Shown here: positions 20,251-33,471 of the stretch, piece by piece | Layout of the letters: each line of letters begins with the position of its first letter | How positions within the stretch are numbered: position 1 is the stretch's first letter | From: Brachionus sp. 'Tiscar' | Taxonomy: Eukaryota; Rotifera; Eurotatoria; Ploima; Brachionidae | DNA: 64,000 nucleotides | Assembly: GCA_006352455.1 (NCBI GenBank) | Contig: VANL01000046.1 | Coordinates: forward strand, 1 to 64,000 | Direction of reading: 5' to 3' | The notes under the pieces: generated by a model | The model's input: the letters and a program-made list of their open reading frames with translations, nothing else | Told to the model about the DNA's origin: nothing | The model's database searches: none | Program-made: the position numbers and the translations under genes

Positions 20251-23200
20251 TTACACAAATCGCTTCATAGATATTTTAGACGAACTGGTCTTGCTTGTTG
20301 ACTTTGTTGAAAGTATCGAATTGGTCGAGTCATGTCCGAATTTAACTGGCTTGGGCAAATCACGCGAAAACTCGGTATAATTAATGTCACAATTAAACAA
20401 TTTTGAATCGCCCTTAGAAGTTGTTATTATCTCGCTTAGTTTGGCCGCTGCTTGCATAACAAAGCCATCTTGACAGATATTTTCGCAGCTCTCCTCAATA
20501 AATGTATTTGACGCTGTTGATGTCATTCGATTTGAATTAGGAACAAATCGCGACGACGAACTAAGCGGTGGACACTTGCTCGAATTTTGTTTAATCTTTG
20601 AAGTATTTGTACTCTGAATGGTAGAGCTAAACGTGGTCTTTAGAGTAGTGTCATTGTCCTTATCATCGGCTGGTTTGGCGTGTATCTTGGATCGTCTGAG
20701 CAAGCGCTTGTTTCCAGGCGTTCGAGATTTCCTCTTTGCCATTTTAGACTTGGTGTTTAAGTTTGAATTTATCTTGGCCCTGACTAAACCGGATTTATTC
20801 GAACTCATGATTGTAGTGCCCGGCGTACTCGTCGTATTGGCAGTCATGTCAGTTTTTTGTAGCTTGGAACGCCTAACAGGCGTGTTTACATTCGAATGAT
20901 TGTTGTTGGACAAAAATTTTCTTTTATTCTTCAAAGCCAAAGGAGTCTTTGGCTTGCTACCGAAACGGCTCTCATTTTTTCTCTGTGTATCCTTCAGAAC
21001 TTGTTTTTCAATTTTTTCTTTTTGTTTAGACTCTTCATAGTCCAATTTGGTTGTTAGAATAAAGTCGGCAAACGACTGACCAAACACTGTAAACTCTTGG
21101 CCACCGTTCATAGAGGCATAGTCGATGGCCAATTGCTTCAATTCTTCTTCCAATTTGGGCAGTTCGGAGTTGAATTTTTTGCGCTGCTTTTCTTCTTCGA
21201 GCATGCTGTAGCCGCGTTGTTTGAATCTCATCGGATCTTTGGTCTTTTCTTCGAATTGAACAAATTTTGCCCACAGTTTGGTCCACTCGGATGTTTGTTC
21301 ATACAACTTTTGACATTCAATGTATCTAAATTTGAGATCTTCTAACTTTTCTTCATGAGTTGTCAACAAATCTTCAGTAAACTCATTCAAGCACATAAAT
21401 TCCTGGTTCATTTGCTTTATTTCTTTGTCGCCGATGAACATTTTTTGGCACATTTCGCGAATTTCTATCCGAATGGCCTCGATAAACTTTTGCATATTTT
21501 CCATTTTAATAGCGACGCATCGTTCATGCTCAGTTTCCAATTCGGACACAAGCTCTCGTTTGGAAATTTTTCTCGATTGCTCATTATCCGACAAAAGTGT
21601 TAGCATGGCTGTATTTTCGATATTCAATTTTGACCAAAGTTCCATTATTTTGGATCTAAGTGATCGGATTTTTTCGTTCAAAGCCTCTTTTTTCTGCTTT
21701 AATTGATCTCTGAGTTCGATGGCTTTTTCCATGTCCTGCTCGCCCAAGTTCAAATTGTCCACGGACTCAAAAATGATCGCCTCGGCAAAACTGTCGCTTC
21801 TAGAGGTCTCAAGCTCCTGGTTAAGCTCGGTTATTTCAACTTGAAGATGAATCATGTCGCGTTTTCTAGTTTCGAACAATTTCTTTAGCTCGACAATTCT
21901 TTTTTGCAAAGTGTTCAAATCAACTTCGCTTGGTATGTTGTCCGGCAAATGTTCGGTTTTGTCTACGAGTAACTTTTCACAAAATTTAGCCTCCTCGGTC
22001 AACAAGCCCTCGTACTCGTCAAGTCGTTTTTTGACTTCTTTTTCCAGTTTTTTGTATTCTTGTTTGTAAGCTTCTTCTTGCTCAAGCAGAGTCAGTGAGT
22101 TTATGTTTTTTATCAATTTCAATTCATCGTATCGTATGTGCAGCTTGAAGCATATGTCACGAATTTTTTTGTGATAATCCTCGATTTTCTCACTTATTTT
22201 GCCTTCTAGCTCTTCTTCATTTTCCAATATTTCCAAAGCGTTGTCCTAAAGTATAAATTATTTTTAAAATTAGATAAACAATTAAAGCTTTTTGGAGAAT
22301 TTTTCTCGAATAAATATTTTTTCATCTCTTAGAGTAAATAATGCTATTGTGAATTTTAAAAATAAATTGAACTAAATTTTTTCCTATTTTGTTAAATTAC
22401 AATTAATTTCAAAAAATTACTGCAACTAAATTTTTTTTACTGGTTTAAATAAGACAAAAAATAAAAAATTAATAAGATTTTAGTTGATTATTGATTTGGT
22501 TAACGTGAAAATAAGAAAATAAAATTTCTATTTTAAGTAAAAAATGTGAAACAAAGTGTTTTGCAAATTTTTTTAAAATATATTTTATTTTAATAAACTT
22601 TGATTTATCAAAAAAGGAATAATTTTTGATCTGTTTGTTTTTGATATTCACAATATTAAAAAAATTGATGACATGCATCAAAAACCGAGGTTTGTTTGGT
22701 TAAATTAAATTTTATTTGACTAAACATTCAAGCTTTTTAATCAAAGATAATACAAAACTTAGGAAAAATCAAATAAAAATTTCACTAAACATTAGCTTAA
22801 AAACATCTAGTTAATTTAACTTAATGTTTTTTTAGAAATTAAATATTCGGCTCAGGTTGATGACATTGATTTAAAAAATAATTCTTAAATTTATAAAATT
22901 CATTTTCTTTAGATCTAAAAATCCTTCGGAGTTTTATGAAATTCAAAAAAAAAATGAACAAAAAAAATTATTTTTATTAGTAAATTAAAATTTGCTAAGA
23001 TAAATATTTATTTTCTTTTTTTTTTAGTTAAATCCAGAGCTGTTTGAAAATCCCAAAAAAAGTCCTAGATTTTTTTAGTCCAATACTTGCTTTGCTTCAA
23101 TAAATACAACCTGAGACAACAAAAATATCATCTATTTGTCCCTGATTCTGACTGATAGTTTCCCGATTCTTTTTATTTGGCTGAGTTTAATTTAAAAAAA

Positions 23201-24819
23201 TTTAAGAGATAGAAGATTTTTGATCTTTATTAAAAAAAATTTAAGTCTTTGGCTCGGACTCGTAACTTTTAAACAACTCTGGTAAAATCAAATAAAATCA
23301 TATATCTTATTGATGTTTTAACTTTTTTTTTATCAGAGAAAAATTTTAAGGTATAAAGGCTGATACATGACACGACATTGCAATATTTTCTCAAATACAA
23401 TTTGTTTAAGTTAATTTTAAATTAACAAAACCAAATAAATTTTTTTGTTCAATTTCTATTTTACAAAATGAATTAATGTCCTATTTTATATCCATTGATT
23501 TTGCTCAGCTCTTAATAATATTATTATTATTTATTTATATATCTGTACCAAGCTACAGCTCATTCAGATTAAAAAATAATATCGAAATCAAATAAAAATT
23601 TTTAAAATTAAAATTAGTTAAATTTAGATAAAAAGTTAGTTAAAGACTGATTTAAATATGAAAATTTTAATTAGATAATTGTACAAAAGATTCAATGTTT
23701 GGGTATTGTGAATTTCAAAAGCAAAAGACAAGGCTGTTAAAAAATAAACACTTATTTACAGTATTTTGAATTTCAAGAACCAATTGAACAAAAATTTATT
23801 TTTTGATAAATTAAAATCTACCAAGATAAAATACATTAAATAAAATAATGCAACAAACTTTGTTACATCTTTTTTACCTAAAATGTTTTATCTTATGTAA
23901 ATAAAAGACAAAAAATAAAACATCAATAAGTTTTTAATTGATTATTGATTTTTTTACCTAAACAAAGATGCACCGTATAATGTTAGGTGCATCAAAGTTG
24001 TAATTCATTTATAGGATCATTAATCAAATGATTAAAATTTTACATTAATAAAAACTTTGTTGTACTTATACATTTTAGATAAAGAAGTTGTTACGAAATT
24101 AAATTACAAATAAAAAAATTAATAAAACATACACGACAGACAGAAAAAGTACATGAATTATTGAATTAACACTGAGTATGGGCCTTATTTTATCAACAAG
24201 CTTTGGTAACCCAATGTGTAATTGCAAACATACTTTTTTCCTTAGCATTTAATTATTAAAAATTGTATCTATTTTTAACATTCTTCAATTTTTTTTTATC
24301 TGAGAAGCATTAGCTTAGTACAGTATAGTAGAGAAAATAAATAATTTGAAAAAGAACCTCATCAATTCTTTACTGTTTATCAAACAAGGATTAAAATAAT
24401 ACTCTTCAAATTGAAAGAATTAGACTTACATTCATATGCTTGTAAAAAAGTTCAAGTCGCTTTTGCTTGGTTTCAGCGTTGAAGCCGATATGGTTCCAAA
24501 CGTCTTCGAGTTTGTTGAGCAAATCGTAAAAATCTTTCAAGTAAGTGAAATCACAAGCTCTGAGGTTGTATGCAAAATAGTCTTTCATATTTTGTCTTAA
24601 GTCTTTTTCCACATGCTTATTAATGGAAGAGCTTTGCTTCTTTTTTAGTTTTGTATTCGAGTACTTAGATTTATTTTTTGTCGGCGATTGTTGGTTTGAC
24701 TTTGAGTTGTTTGAAAACTCACCAATCTCGTCAGAAAGCTCTTGCTCGTCCTCTAGCAATGATCCAGATAAATCGCTTGCATCTTCTAGGGACACATCAT
24801 TGGATTCAGAATGTTCCAT
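20251..24819 (-). CDS. PRC1: PRC1/Ase1/MAP65 microtubule bundler
   Basis: Exon 1 24819-24430 and exon 2 22245-20251 are joined over a 2.2-kb intron (gtaagt..tttag, phase 0) to give 794 aa. PRC1-family proteins crosslink antiparallel microtubules at the central spindle in anaphase and recruit kinesin-4 and Polo. Residues 1-80 are an acidic/Ser leader. The conserved N-terminus follows at about 105-160 (LEDVWNHIGFNAETKQKRLE), then a long coiled-coil rod. The spectrin-like microtubule-binding domain is at about 400-520, recognised by the DPMRFKQRGYSMLEEEKQRK motif and the PKLEEELKQ helix. The last 260 residues are basic, Ser/Thr-rich and hold several S/TP sites, as in human PRC1, where CDK1 acts. 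Length exceeds human (620) because of the leader and tail. The intron carries a hAT MITE and a LINE-tail fragment. Confidence 0.93.
23035..23281. mobile_element. hAT MITE, family CAGAGTTG, copy 2, in PRC1 intron
   Basis: 247 bp, starting CAGAGCTGTTTGAAAATCCC and ending AACTTTTAAACAACTCTG. The 8-bp flanks are GTTAAATC (23027-23034) and GTAAAATC (23282-23289), one mismatch. The interior shares TTTGTCCCTGATTCTGACTG with the other two copies. Confidence 0.9.
23522..23575 (-). repeat. Dispersed tail repeat, copy C
   Basis: TTATTTATATATCTGTACCA followed by AGCTACAGCTCATTCAGATT is a diverged copy of the unit at 17681. Similarity may continue weakly to about 23740 (GGGTATT motif in both). Confidence 0.5.
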
Positions 24820-26083
24820 CTTTTCTAATTATAACAAAGTTATTTGAAAAATTAATTTATTCAATCTAACTTCACATATAAAATAAATAACGTACTTTTT
24901 TAAATTTTATTATTTTGAACTCCAAATGACCTTGAACAATCATATCAATTATTTTATTATAGGTGACATATTTTTTGTCCTGCAACAAAATTAATATTTT
25001 TCCAATAATTAAACAAAAAATATTTAATCTTAAAATTTTATTTTTAATTTCTCGTAATTTAATTTTGAAAATTGGTTCTTTAAGATTTTGTATAAAAAAA
25101 TTCAAAAATATATTTTTTTTATTATTTTAAAGTTAATCAACAGGCTAGTAACCATATAAATAAAAACCGATTAACACTTCATTTATTTAAAATTTTTAAA
25201 ATAATTATTAAAAATTTAAAAACAAAATATTTTTATAAAAATAATTTAATTAAAAAAACAAAACATTTAAAAAAATTAAATTAAATTTTTTAAATTTTTT
25301 CCATTTTTTTTAAAGATCAAATTAGTAATTCTAAGATCATGTGCTCTCAAATTCACCATTATTTTTAAGTTGAGATTTTAATTAATTAAAAATTAATCAA
25401 AACTTTAACGAAACAACTTTAAGCCTTTCCTTTATTAAAAGCAAAAATTGAATACATAAAGCTTGAATGTAGCAAACTTCAACATTTATCTCTTTATCAC
25501 AAATACTTTCACCACACTTTAATATAAAAAAATATTCAAATATTAAAAAATTAAATGGATTTTAGTTCAATCTAATAAATTAAAGAAACAAGTTATAGTC
25601 CGGAATTCTATGTGAGATTAATAGCTCATTGGTTAAACAAACGTAAGATATAAAGATGCAAAAATTTCTTTAAAAATTATAATAATTATAAATAATTTAT
25701 CTAAGTTGTAATTTTATTTGAATTGAAAAAGCATAGACAGTTAAGAGACTTTAGTATATGCTGCAAAAATTCTCTAAATCAATATGAAGCATAATGCACC
25801 GTTCAAAAATAATCAGACCTAAAATATTCAAATAAAAAAGATACTTGAATGCCTAATGAAAATTCATCATTATATTGTATTATTTGCCATAAATTTAATC
25901 TTTTTTCTACATAAACTTCATTCAATTTTACTTAAATAAATTAAAAATTTATTTCAATCATCGTCAAACAACACAAAAACTTAATATTTTAATTAAAAAA
26001 CATTTTATTCAAATGATTTATGAGATTCAGTTTAAATTTGAATTTAAGATTAACGAAAAAAAAAACTCTCTAAATAATAAGCA
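24820..26083. promoter_or_regulatory. Divergent intergenic region between PRC1 and arfaptin
   Basis: The two genes point away from each other over 1.26 kb, so both promoters should lie here. The sequence is almost pure A/T and no core element stands out. Confidence 0.4.
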
Positions 26084-27307
26084 ATGACTCAAACAGCTAA
26101 ATTTAGCGAAATTACAATTCAAGATGATAGAGTATTGGACGATACATCAACAGGTGACATGCCGAACGGGTTTTCAACAATTGACTTAAATGGCACACAG
26201 ATTGTGGACTCGAATATATCAACAAACGAATCAGACCTAGGATACACAAGTTTTGGCATCGGGGAACGAAACAAGAATAGCACACTAAATGGTGATGCAG
26301 CATCAGATTTTTCTGGACCAGCTAGTCCACATAAATATGTGACCAAGACAAAATCAAATAGTGCCATTCCTAACATTAATATCAACTTATCTTCCATCAT
26401 TCCACAAAATATTCCAAATTCAAGTTCAGTTTTGTCATCAGCCGGAGAAGTCTCCGCCAAATTTGCAACCAAAACTGCATCGACTTTGGAAACTTTTAAG
26501 CAATGGAGTAAAAGTGCATATAAATGCACAAGACAAATAGTTTCTGAAAAACTAGGTAAGACTAGCAAAACAGTCGATCCTGAACTTGACTCTCAAATAG
26601 AAGTAATTTTATATCTTAAATAAGAATTATTAATCTATTGGAAAATCTATTAAATCAAGAATTTGCGAGTAGTGAAGCAAAGATATGAGACTATGTTATC
26701 TCTAGCAGTGTCTTTGACCACTAATTTTCAAAATACAGTCAATACTCAAAAATCACTAAGTGATGCATTTGCAAGTCTAGCTCAAAGATCGCCTGAATTA
26801 ATTGATGAATTTACTTCAAACTGCGAATTACAGCGCCAACTTGTTCGTCAAGGAGAAATTCTTATTCTTGATTTAAATCAATTTACTTCTTGTCTAAAAA
26901 CCCTTTGCCATAAAACAATGGAGGATACGCTATTGACAATTAGGAACTATGAAGCTGCTAGATTGGAATATGATGCTTACAAATTTGACTTAGATTCTCT
27001 TAAAAGTGCTCCACACAATCAACAAAAACTTCATGAAATTGCAAATTTAGAACAAGAAGTAACTAATTATAGACAAAGATATGAGAATCTTAAAAAAGAT
27101 GTAGCAATTAAAATAAGCTTTTTGGACGAAAACAGAGTTAAAGTCATGAAAAAACATCTTGTTTTGTTTCAAAAAGCAATAAGCTTATATTTTAAGGGAA
27201 ATTATGAAGCCTTATCGTCAACAATTAAGCAGATCAACGAAGAAAATTCATCATCAAATCCAGATGATGGCTCATTTAAGTTTCAATCATTTTTAGAAAA
27301 GCAATAA
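26084..27307 (+). CDS. ARFIP: Arfaptin (BAR/AH-domain Arf and Rac effector)
   Basis: Exon 1 26084-26602 and exon 2 26660-27307 (57-nt intron, phase 0) give 388 aa. Arfaptins bind GTP-loaded Arl1/Arf1 and Rac1 and bend trans-Golgi membranes. Residues 1-130 are a Ser/Asn-rich disordered leader. About 135-170 is the amphipathic helix region (LETFKQWSKSAYKCTRQIVS) leading into GKTSKTVDPELDSQIE, very close to vertebrate arfaptins. The AH/BAR domain follows to about 375, with the hallmark TMEDTLLTIRNYEAARLEYD, then DVAIKISFLDENRVKVMKKH. The start is the first ATG in the open frame. The gene is complete and lies head to head with PRC1. Confidence 0.95.
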
Positions 27308-28452
27308 TTTATTTTTAAATTAATATTTTAGTTTAACTTTTTTCTGCATATTTTTAAAATAGAACTCAGAATGATCTCGAATTTTTTTTATTTTTTGACG
27401 GTGAGGGTCTTAAACGCTGCGGGAATAATTTTTGATTTTTTTTTTAAATTAGAAAACATTTAATTTCGGTTAAAGATATCGTAAACTAATTGATTCATTG
27501 ATGTATTTTTGTTTAATTTAATGAAATAATAAAATTCTTTAAAAAATATTTAATTTTTATTATAAATAAAGATTTTTTAGAAAAATACGAACAAATTATT
27601 TCGAATGAAAGTAGCCAAGAATGATTATGCTGCACAATAAGTTAAGCTAGCAGCTTTAGGACCATGCTCCTAAGTACAACTTACCAATGATAAAAAATAT
27701 TACTTTATTTATTTATTCTAAATAAAATTCAAGCCTTGGGTCTGCAATTTTGAATTTGACAATTCAAAAATGATTCTTAAAATGCCATTTTGAATTTCAG
27801 AACAAAAAAACAAAATCAAAAATTTAAAATTTTAATAACTTTTTTTGAGATCTAAAACTACTTCTACAAAATATATCATCTGATACATAGCTTGCATCAC
27901 CCAGATTTAATCTTTACAAAAAATAAGCAAATCTTCAAAACAGTATTTGCATTTAAAAAATCATGAAAATTTAATTAAAGAGATTTTGCACAGATTAAAC
28001 TTTAGGTGATAAATGGTATGTATCAGATGATACAGATATATTTTTATAGATTCATTCAAAATAGTTTTAACATTATGATCTATACTGTATTGCTTTCTAC
28101 TGTATTCCACTGTTTAAGGTACTCCCTTGTAATATTTAGCAAGGAAATTGTGAAACATACCAAACTTGCAAAGCACAAAAATTTTTGACTTCTGATTGCC
28201 AGAAATTTTTTCTGAAAATTAAAGTAAAAACTTTTGTTTCACATACTGAAAAGGTCTTTTTGGCCCAATTTTGGCTCATGCATTAAACACCACCTCGAAA
28301 CTATAAATAATAAAATAATCATATTTAAGTTGTTTTTTATATGTTTAAAAAAAATGAAAAGCCAACTAAGTCTTAGTATCAAAAAATTTTATTAATTTCT
28401 GTTATTAGGTTAGAATAAGTCACAAACGACTAGCAAAACTAAAAGTTTGAAT
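27308..28452. other. Intergenic, 3' flank of arfaptin
   Basis: I see no supported gene. A 60-codon open frame at 28006-28188 has low-complexity composition and is not considered coding. Confidence 0.35.
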
Positions 28453-28709
28453 CAGAGTTGTTTAAAAGTCCCAAAAAAAGTCCAAGTCCGAACTTTTTTT
28501 TTTAAAGTCCAATACATGCTTCGCTTCAATAATAACCACCTGGAACGATAAAAATATCATCTATTTGTCCTTGATTCTGACTGATTCATTAGAAGTTTTA
28601 ATTTAAAAAAATTTAAAAGACAAAAGTCTTTGGCTCGGACTTTTAAAAAAATAAAAGTTTGGACTTGGACTTGACTTGACTTGAGACCTGTGACTTTTAA
28701 ATAGCTCTG
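28453..28709. mobile_element. hAT MITE, family CAGAGTTG, copy 3
   Basis: 257 bp, starting CAGAGTTGTTTAAAAGTCCC and ending GACTTTTAAATAGCTCTG. The 8-bp duplication GTTTGAAT is perfect (28445-28452 and 28710-28717). The interior matches copies at 14239 and 23035 (AATAATAACCACCTGGAACG; TTTGTCCTTGATTCTGACTG). Confidence 0.94.
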
Positions 28710-28717
28710 GTTTGAAT

Positions 28718-31700
28718 CTTGATATAAAAAATTTATTTAAAAATATCAATTTGAAAAGAAACCTGCACATCTGCGAAGAGAAACATTATGTTTCGATTAT
28801 CAAAGATAACTCTTAAAAAATAACTTGAGCAGTAATTTTTTTTAAAAAACTAAATTTTAGCATAATTTATAATGTTTTTTTCAATTTGATCATATATTTT
28901 ATTTTCTAAAAATAAATAAAAATTATCATTAATTTAAATAAAGATTTTCTAAATTTGTTATTTTGTTGACTTATCTAAAAAAAAGAATTTAGTTAGCCTA
29001 AATGAACAAATATATCATTCATAATTGAGTTTAAAAATTAAAATCTAAACACTAAAAATTATGCTTTATGAAAATTTAATGCCAGTCCTAGCTATTTTTA
29101 TAGCGAGAATTTTAAATTAGTTAAATTTAAGTCTATTAGATTTTTTAGTTGTTTTGTTGATTGAATGAAAAACTTTTCATTATCGTAAATAAAACCAATG
29201 ATTATTTTAAGATTTTAATTTTTTTCTTATATTTATGCTTTTAAAAATATCAATTTATTTTTAATAAAATTTCAATAATTAATATTTTATTTATAATTTA
29301 AATAAAGTATTTTTAAAATTTGAAAAAAATTTTTTCAACTATATGAAATATTTTCAATTGAGCTGAACATTTTTCATTTAAAAAGAATTTTTTATTTTGA
29401 CGGATTAAATATTTGAAACCAATAAATTAAAAAATAGTTGCATTTTACACAATTTATAATTATTTTTAGAATTTTAATGCCAAAAATCTTTTCGGAATAC
29501 TTTGAGAGCTATTTTATATTTAGCCAAAATAAAATGACTTGTGAATTTATTTAAAATGTTAACCTAACTTGATTAGAAAAGTTAAGCAAATATTTTTTTT
29601 TTAATTATCTCACAGATAAGTAAATTTATCTAATTTAGAGATCTTTTCCGAACAAAAACAATGACACGAAAAAATTTTAAATTTAAAGACGACATAAATT
29701 AGTTCAACACTATTAATGATAATTTCTGTTCATGTTCTAAATTTTTTTCCATTTTAAAGCAATTATAATTAAAAAATAAAATAACTTTCCATTTGATAGA
29801 TACGATTGAGCCGCGAGCCAAATACTTCTAGTAGCAAAAATTTTATTTTTACGGGAAAACAAGAAGAGAAAATAGCTGATAAGATACATTTAGACATTTG
29901 AAATTAGGCTAAATATGACACGATGAGCAAAGTGAGTGGTCTTTTGTTTAGAAAGTAATTGTCACACAGAAAATGGCTTTAGAGCTTGGCCCAAATCGAA
30001 GCACGCATTCGTGTCTCAAATATACAGAAATATTTCATGTACAATTTATGGGATATTTCGTTTTAAATTAGCAATGAAATGTTAATAATTAAGAAATGAA
30101 AAAGCTTATATCTTTAAAATATTTTCTTCTACTCATTTTAACCTGTATTTTTGTTTTATTTTAATAAATTCGTTTTTAATTATTATCTTGTATGAAAGAC
30201 ATATTTGAATTGAAAAATAGAAAAATATTAGAAAAAAAAAAGATAAAGAAAAACTTATCGGTAATCTAAAGAAAATGGCCTTGAGTTAAATTAACCATGA
30301 AAATTTAAATCTTGAACTGATTCATCATATTGATAATTGAAAACTTTATTGAATACTTTGGCTTGAAGCAATAAATTTTTTTAAATGTTGACAAAACATT
30401 CTTTTTGAACAAGAAAGAGAGAGAGAGAGGTAGAAAAAAAATTCATTTCCTCATTCATTTCCGAACCTGGTCATAAATGAGTGAACATAGAATCAGTTAG
30501 CCAGCCGAATTTGGTAAAACATTGAACTCAGCAAGAATATGGACCATGTTTCGAGGACAGAGCATGATAAAGATAAGATGATGATTAGCTTAGATGTTGA
30601 ACTAGAAAACAAACTCGATAATGATAAGACTTGTAAATATTTTTAGGAGTTGTGATCTGGGCCAAAGCGATTTGCCTAGAAACAGTCTAAGATGCAGTCT
30701 GGGATAAAAATCTGGGCGCATGTTCCATTTTGGATAATTTCTAGTTTAGCCCAAATTTAAATTACTATAATGGTAGCATAAATGATAATTAATAGGATAT
30801 CAAAATACTAAACAATCATATGAAACGCAACATAATCTATTAATAAGAGAGCAATAGAAATCAACAAAATGAGCACAACTAAAAAGAAAAAAAAATTATA
30901 AAGCTTGCAATAATCAGGCCTAAATAGCTTATAACTTGAAATTTTATAAATACAAGTCATTACACTCTGAAATCAATGAAGCATGCATTATTCATTTACA
31001 TTTATTTTAAATTTAGTCCAAATTTTAGTGAACACTTTTTTTTTTTTTTCGAAAAAAAAAGTTTTCCATTTTTCCATTTTTATTTTCATATAAAAAAAAT
31101 CCGAAATAAACAATTGACCAGCGCCAATTACCCAATATTATTGTAAAATATTTTTCTAACACTAAATAAACTCTTACAGGCTACAATTATCTAGAGCGCT
31201 AGATCCGAACATATTTATTATATCTTGGATGGTTAATTGTTTCTTAGAGAAAAAAAGGAAAGTTGACAACTATAAATCCTCCAGTTACGGCTCATTGGAG
31301 ATCTATATCTATTCGTTCTAATGGAACAATTCATCCAAAACGTTTAATATAAGTAGATAATTCTTCCTACCTTTAATTTAGCTAGAAAAGAGACACCTTA
31401 TTTTATTTTATTATTTTTTTTTTTATTACGCAACCAAAGATTTAACTGGTGATAAATTTAACGCTGTCATATCCAGCATTACCGCACTAAAACACTTTAT
31501 CTATTTTATCTATCTTAGAAGAAGAAATTATCATTTAGATCAGCTTTTTACTTGTTTTAACCCGTGCGATTTTATCTAAATCTAGAAGAAATTGCTAATG
31601 GATTTGGCATATCTGTACATTCTCAAAAACATATTAATGTCATTTGTCAAACTAGCTAGGCGTTCATCTAGCTAAGCCAGGTCAGGTTTATCTCTTATTT

Positions 31701-33270
31701 TCTTAAAGTATAAAATGAACATAACATTATTTTAGAATAGAAAAATATTGAACCTAAATTAATCATTTTTTTTTTATGAGGAACAAATATTTTAATTAAT
31801 CATTGGTCATTCGAATAGATAATTTAAGAATTAAATGTATATATTTAGATTTTTTTCGTTTAAATGGCTTGCCTAGTGGTCATAATATCATTAACGGTAT
31901 GATACCCCAAAGCTATTTTTACATTTATCATTGCTACTTTTTTTTTCTAATTGCTATGTTCAATAATTTAAATTCAGTGGCCTCAATGTCATATTTATAT
32001 GAATCGTTTTAACTCTGTTTTGGTCTATGTTTTTATTTTTATTCTTATTTTTTTTTCTGATCGACAAGTGATGCAATAAATAAATGGTCATTCACTAAAT
32101 GTTTACACACAATTTTTTCTTCTTCTAGAACGATCAAAAACTAATCAATTGATTAGTTGTTTTAAACATAAAATTTTATTTTCAATAAAAGAAAGCGAGA
32201 ATAAAAGGTAAAATAGAAAAAAGAAACAGATAGTGTTAAAAAAGGTTACACTTGAACGATTTGGATAGATTGAAGTTATAAAATCAGTAGCTTCACATTT
32301 AATTTAGTTTACAGTAAGAAGATTTTTTCTTTTTTTTCTATTATTTTTGTTTGTTGTTGTTATTTTTGGCTACAATTTTGGCTGGATTCATTTTCCAATA
32401 AGAATCCGTTTCGATTGTAGCTTTTAATAATTGGCCAGGGCTTAAATTAGCTCTAAGCAAATTGAAAATTTTCACTAAACAAATAGAAAAAAATTCACTC
32501 GATTGGTTATTAAAGATAAATGGATTATCCTAGGTAGAAGCAACAAATAAATAAAATAAAATAAAAAAAATACGCATCAAACTTCAAATTCAAATTTTAT
32601 TTGCGTATTTTAGTAGTTCTGAGTGGCAATAATTGGCCAAAGCTATTTTAGGATGATCTAAAATGGTGCGCGCGCGCCAAGTCTGTGTTAAACTTTGCCA
32701 AGTCTATTTTGAGCTATCCTCACGTTCGATAAGTGATTTGACAAAAATTTGCATCAATCGCTTTAGATTTAAATAGAAAAGTGAAAAGCTACCTTTTATT
32801 TCTAGATAAATTCGTCAAATAGAACCATTTGTCTGTCATTTAGGATTTCGTTTTTTTTTTTTTTAAAAAAAATATTTCAAGTGCAACTAAGCAATATAGT
32901 ACACTGGAATTTCAACTATTTAACGTTTTCTTCTTCTTCTATTTATTCTTGTAATCTTTGTATTTTGAAATTCACGCTATTAAATTTTATTATCAAACAT
33001 ATATTTCTACTTATTATTGTTAAAACCAAGTAGAACAACAAAAGAGAAAGAAGATAAATCAACTTGCTAAACACTGAAAATTTTCATAAATATTGCAAGA
33101 AGAAAATACCCAAGATTCATCCAACTGTATCTGTTCTATCATATTTCTCTCATGCTCTCTCTCTCTTTCTCTCTCTCTCTCTTTTTTTTTTTTTAACTTG
33201 AAAATTTAATTTTAGCATTTGGAAATTTTTTGATGCTATATACCTTTTCAAACACTATAAAACTAGAAAA
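28718..33270. promoter_or_regulatory. Gene-free upstream region of ovo, possible enhancers
   Basis: 4.5 kb without exons. Unlike other intergenic tracts it contains blocks of clearly more balanced base composition (about 29800-30060, 30540-30760, 31140-31350, 31400-31720, 32350-32720), including a GCGCGCGC run near 32670 and GATAAGAT motifs near 29878 and 30568. ovo/shavenbaby genes are known for large upstream enhancer arrays, so cis-regulation is a reasonable inference, not a demonstration. Confidence 0.4.
33130..33195. repeat. CT microsatellite and poly-T
   Basis: A CTCTCT tract interrupted by TTT, followed by a run of T, lies just upstream of the ovo TATA-like site. Confidence 0.8.
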
Positions 33271-33279
33271 GTAAGAAAG

Positions 33280-33288
33280 CTATAAAAA
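33280..33288 (+). promoter_or_regulatory. TATA-like element of ovo
   Basis: GCTATAAAA is followed within the next 20 bp by CTTTCGGTTTGGTG, the right spacing for a start site near 33310. A tiny upstream frame (ATG at 33289, 8 codons) would fall at or before the transcript start. The start codon of the main frame is 190 bp downstream. This is AT-rich DNA, so chance TATA boxes are common. Confidence 0.3.
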
Positions 33289-33471
33289 TGCCGGCTCTTT
33301 CGGTTTGGTGTTAGAAAATAAATTTAAAAGAAAAAAAAAAAAAAAAAATTCTATTTGATTCGTATCAATAATTTTTTATTTTTTTTTTTTATTCAATTTT
33401 TTTTGTTTTATTTAATAATTAAAAGAATAGTTTTTAGAATTTAAAATTGATTGCCAGAACAAAGCCTGTAC

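Noticed and set aside
20618..22069. Several plus-strand frames opposite PRC1
   Set aside because: All are antisense shadows of the 2-kb PRC1 exon; no splice signals or motifs of their own.
26112..26568. 149-codon minus-strand frame opposite arfaptin
   Set aside because: Antisense shadow of the arfaptin first exon, which matches the family strongly.
28006..28188. 60-codon open frame after arfaptin
   Set aside because: Low-complexity hydrophobic translation expected by chance in this base composition; no splice partner.
32665..32680. GCGCGCGC run as a CpG island or origin
   Set aside because: Only a dozen bases; no extended GC or other origin feature.
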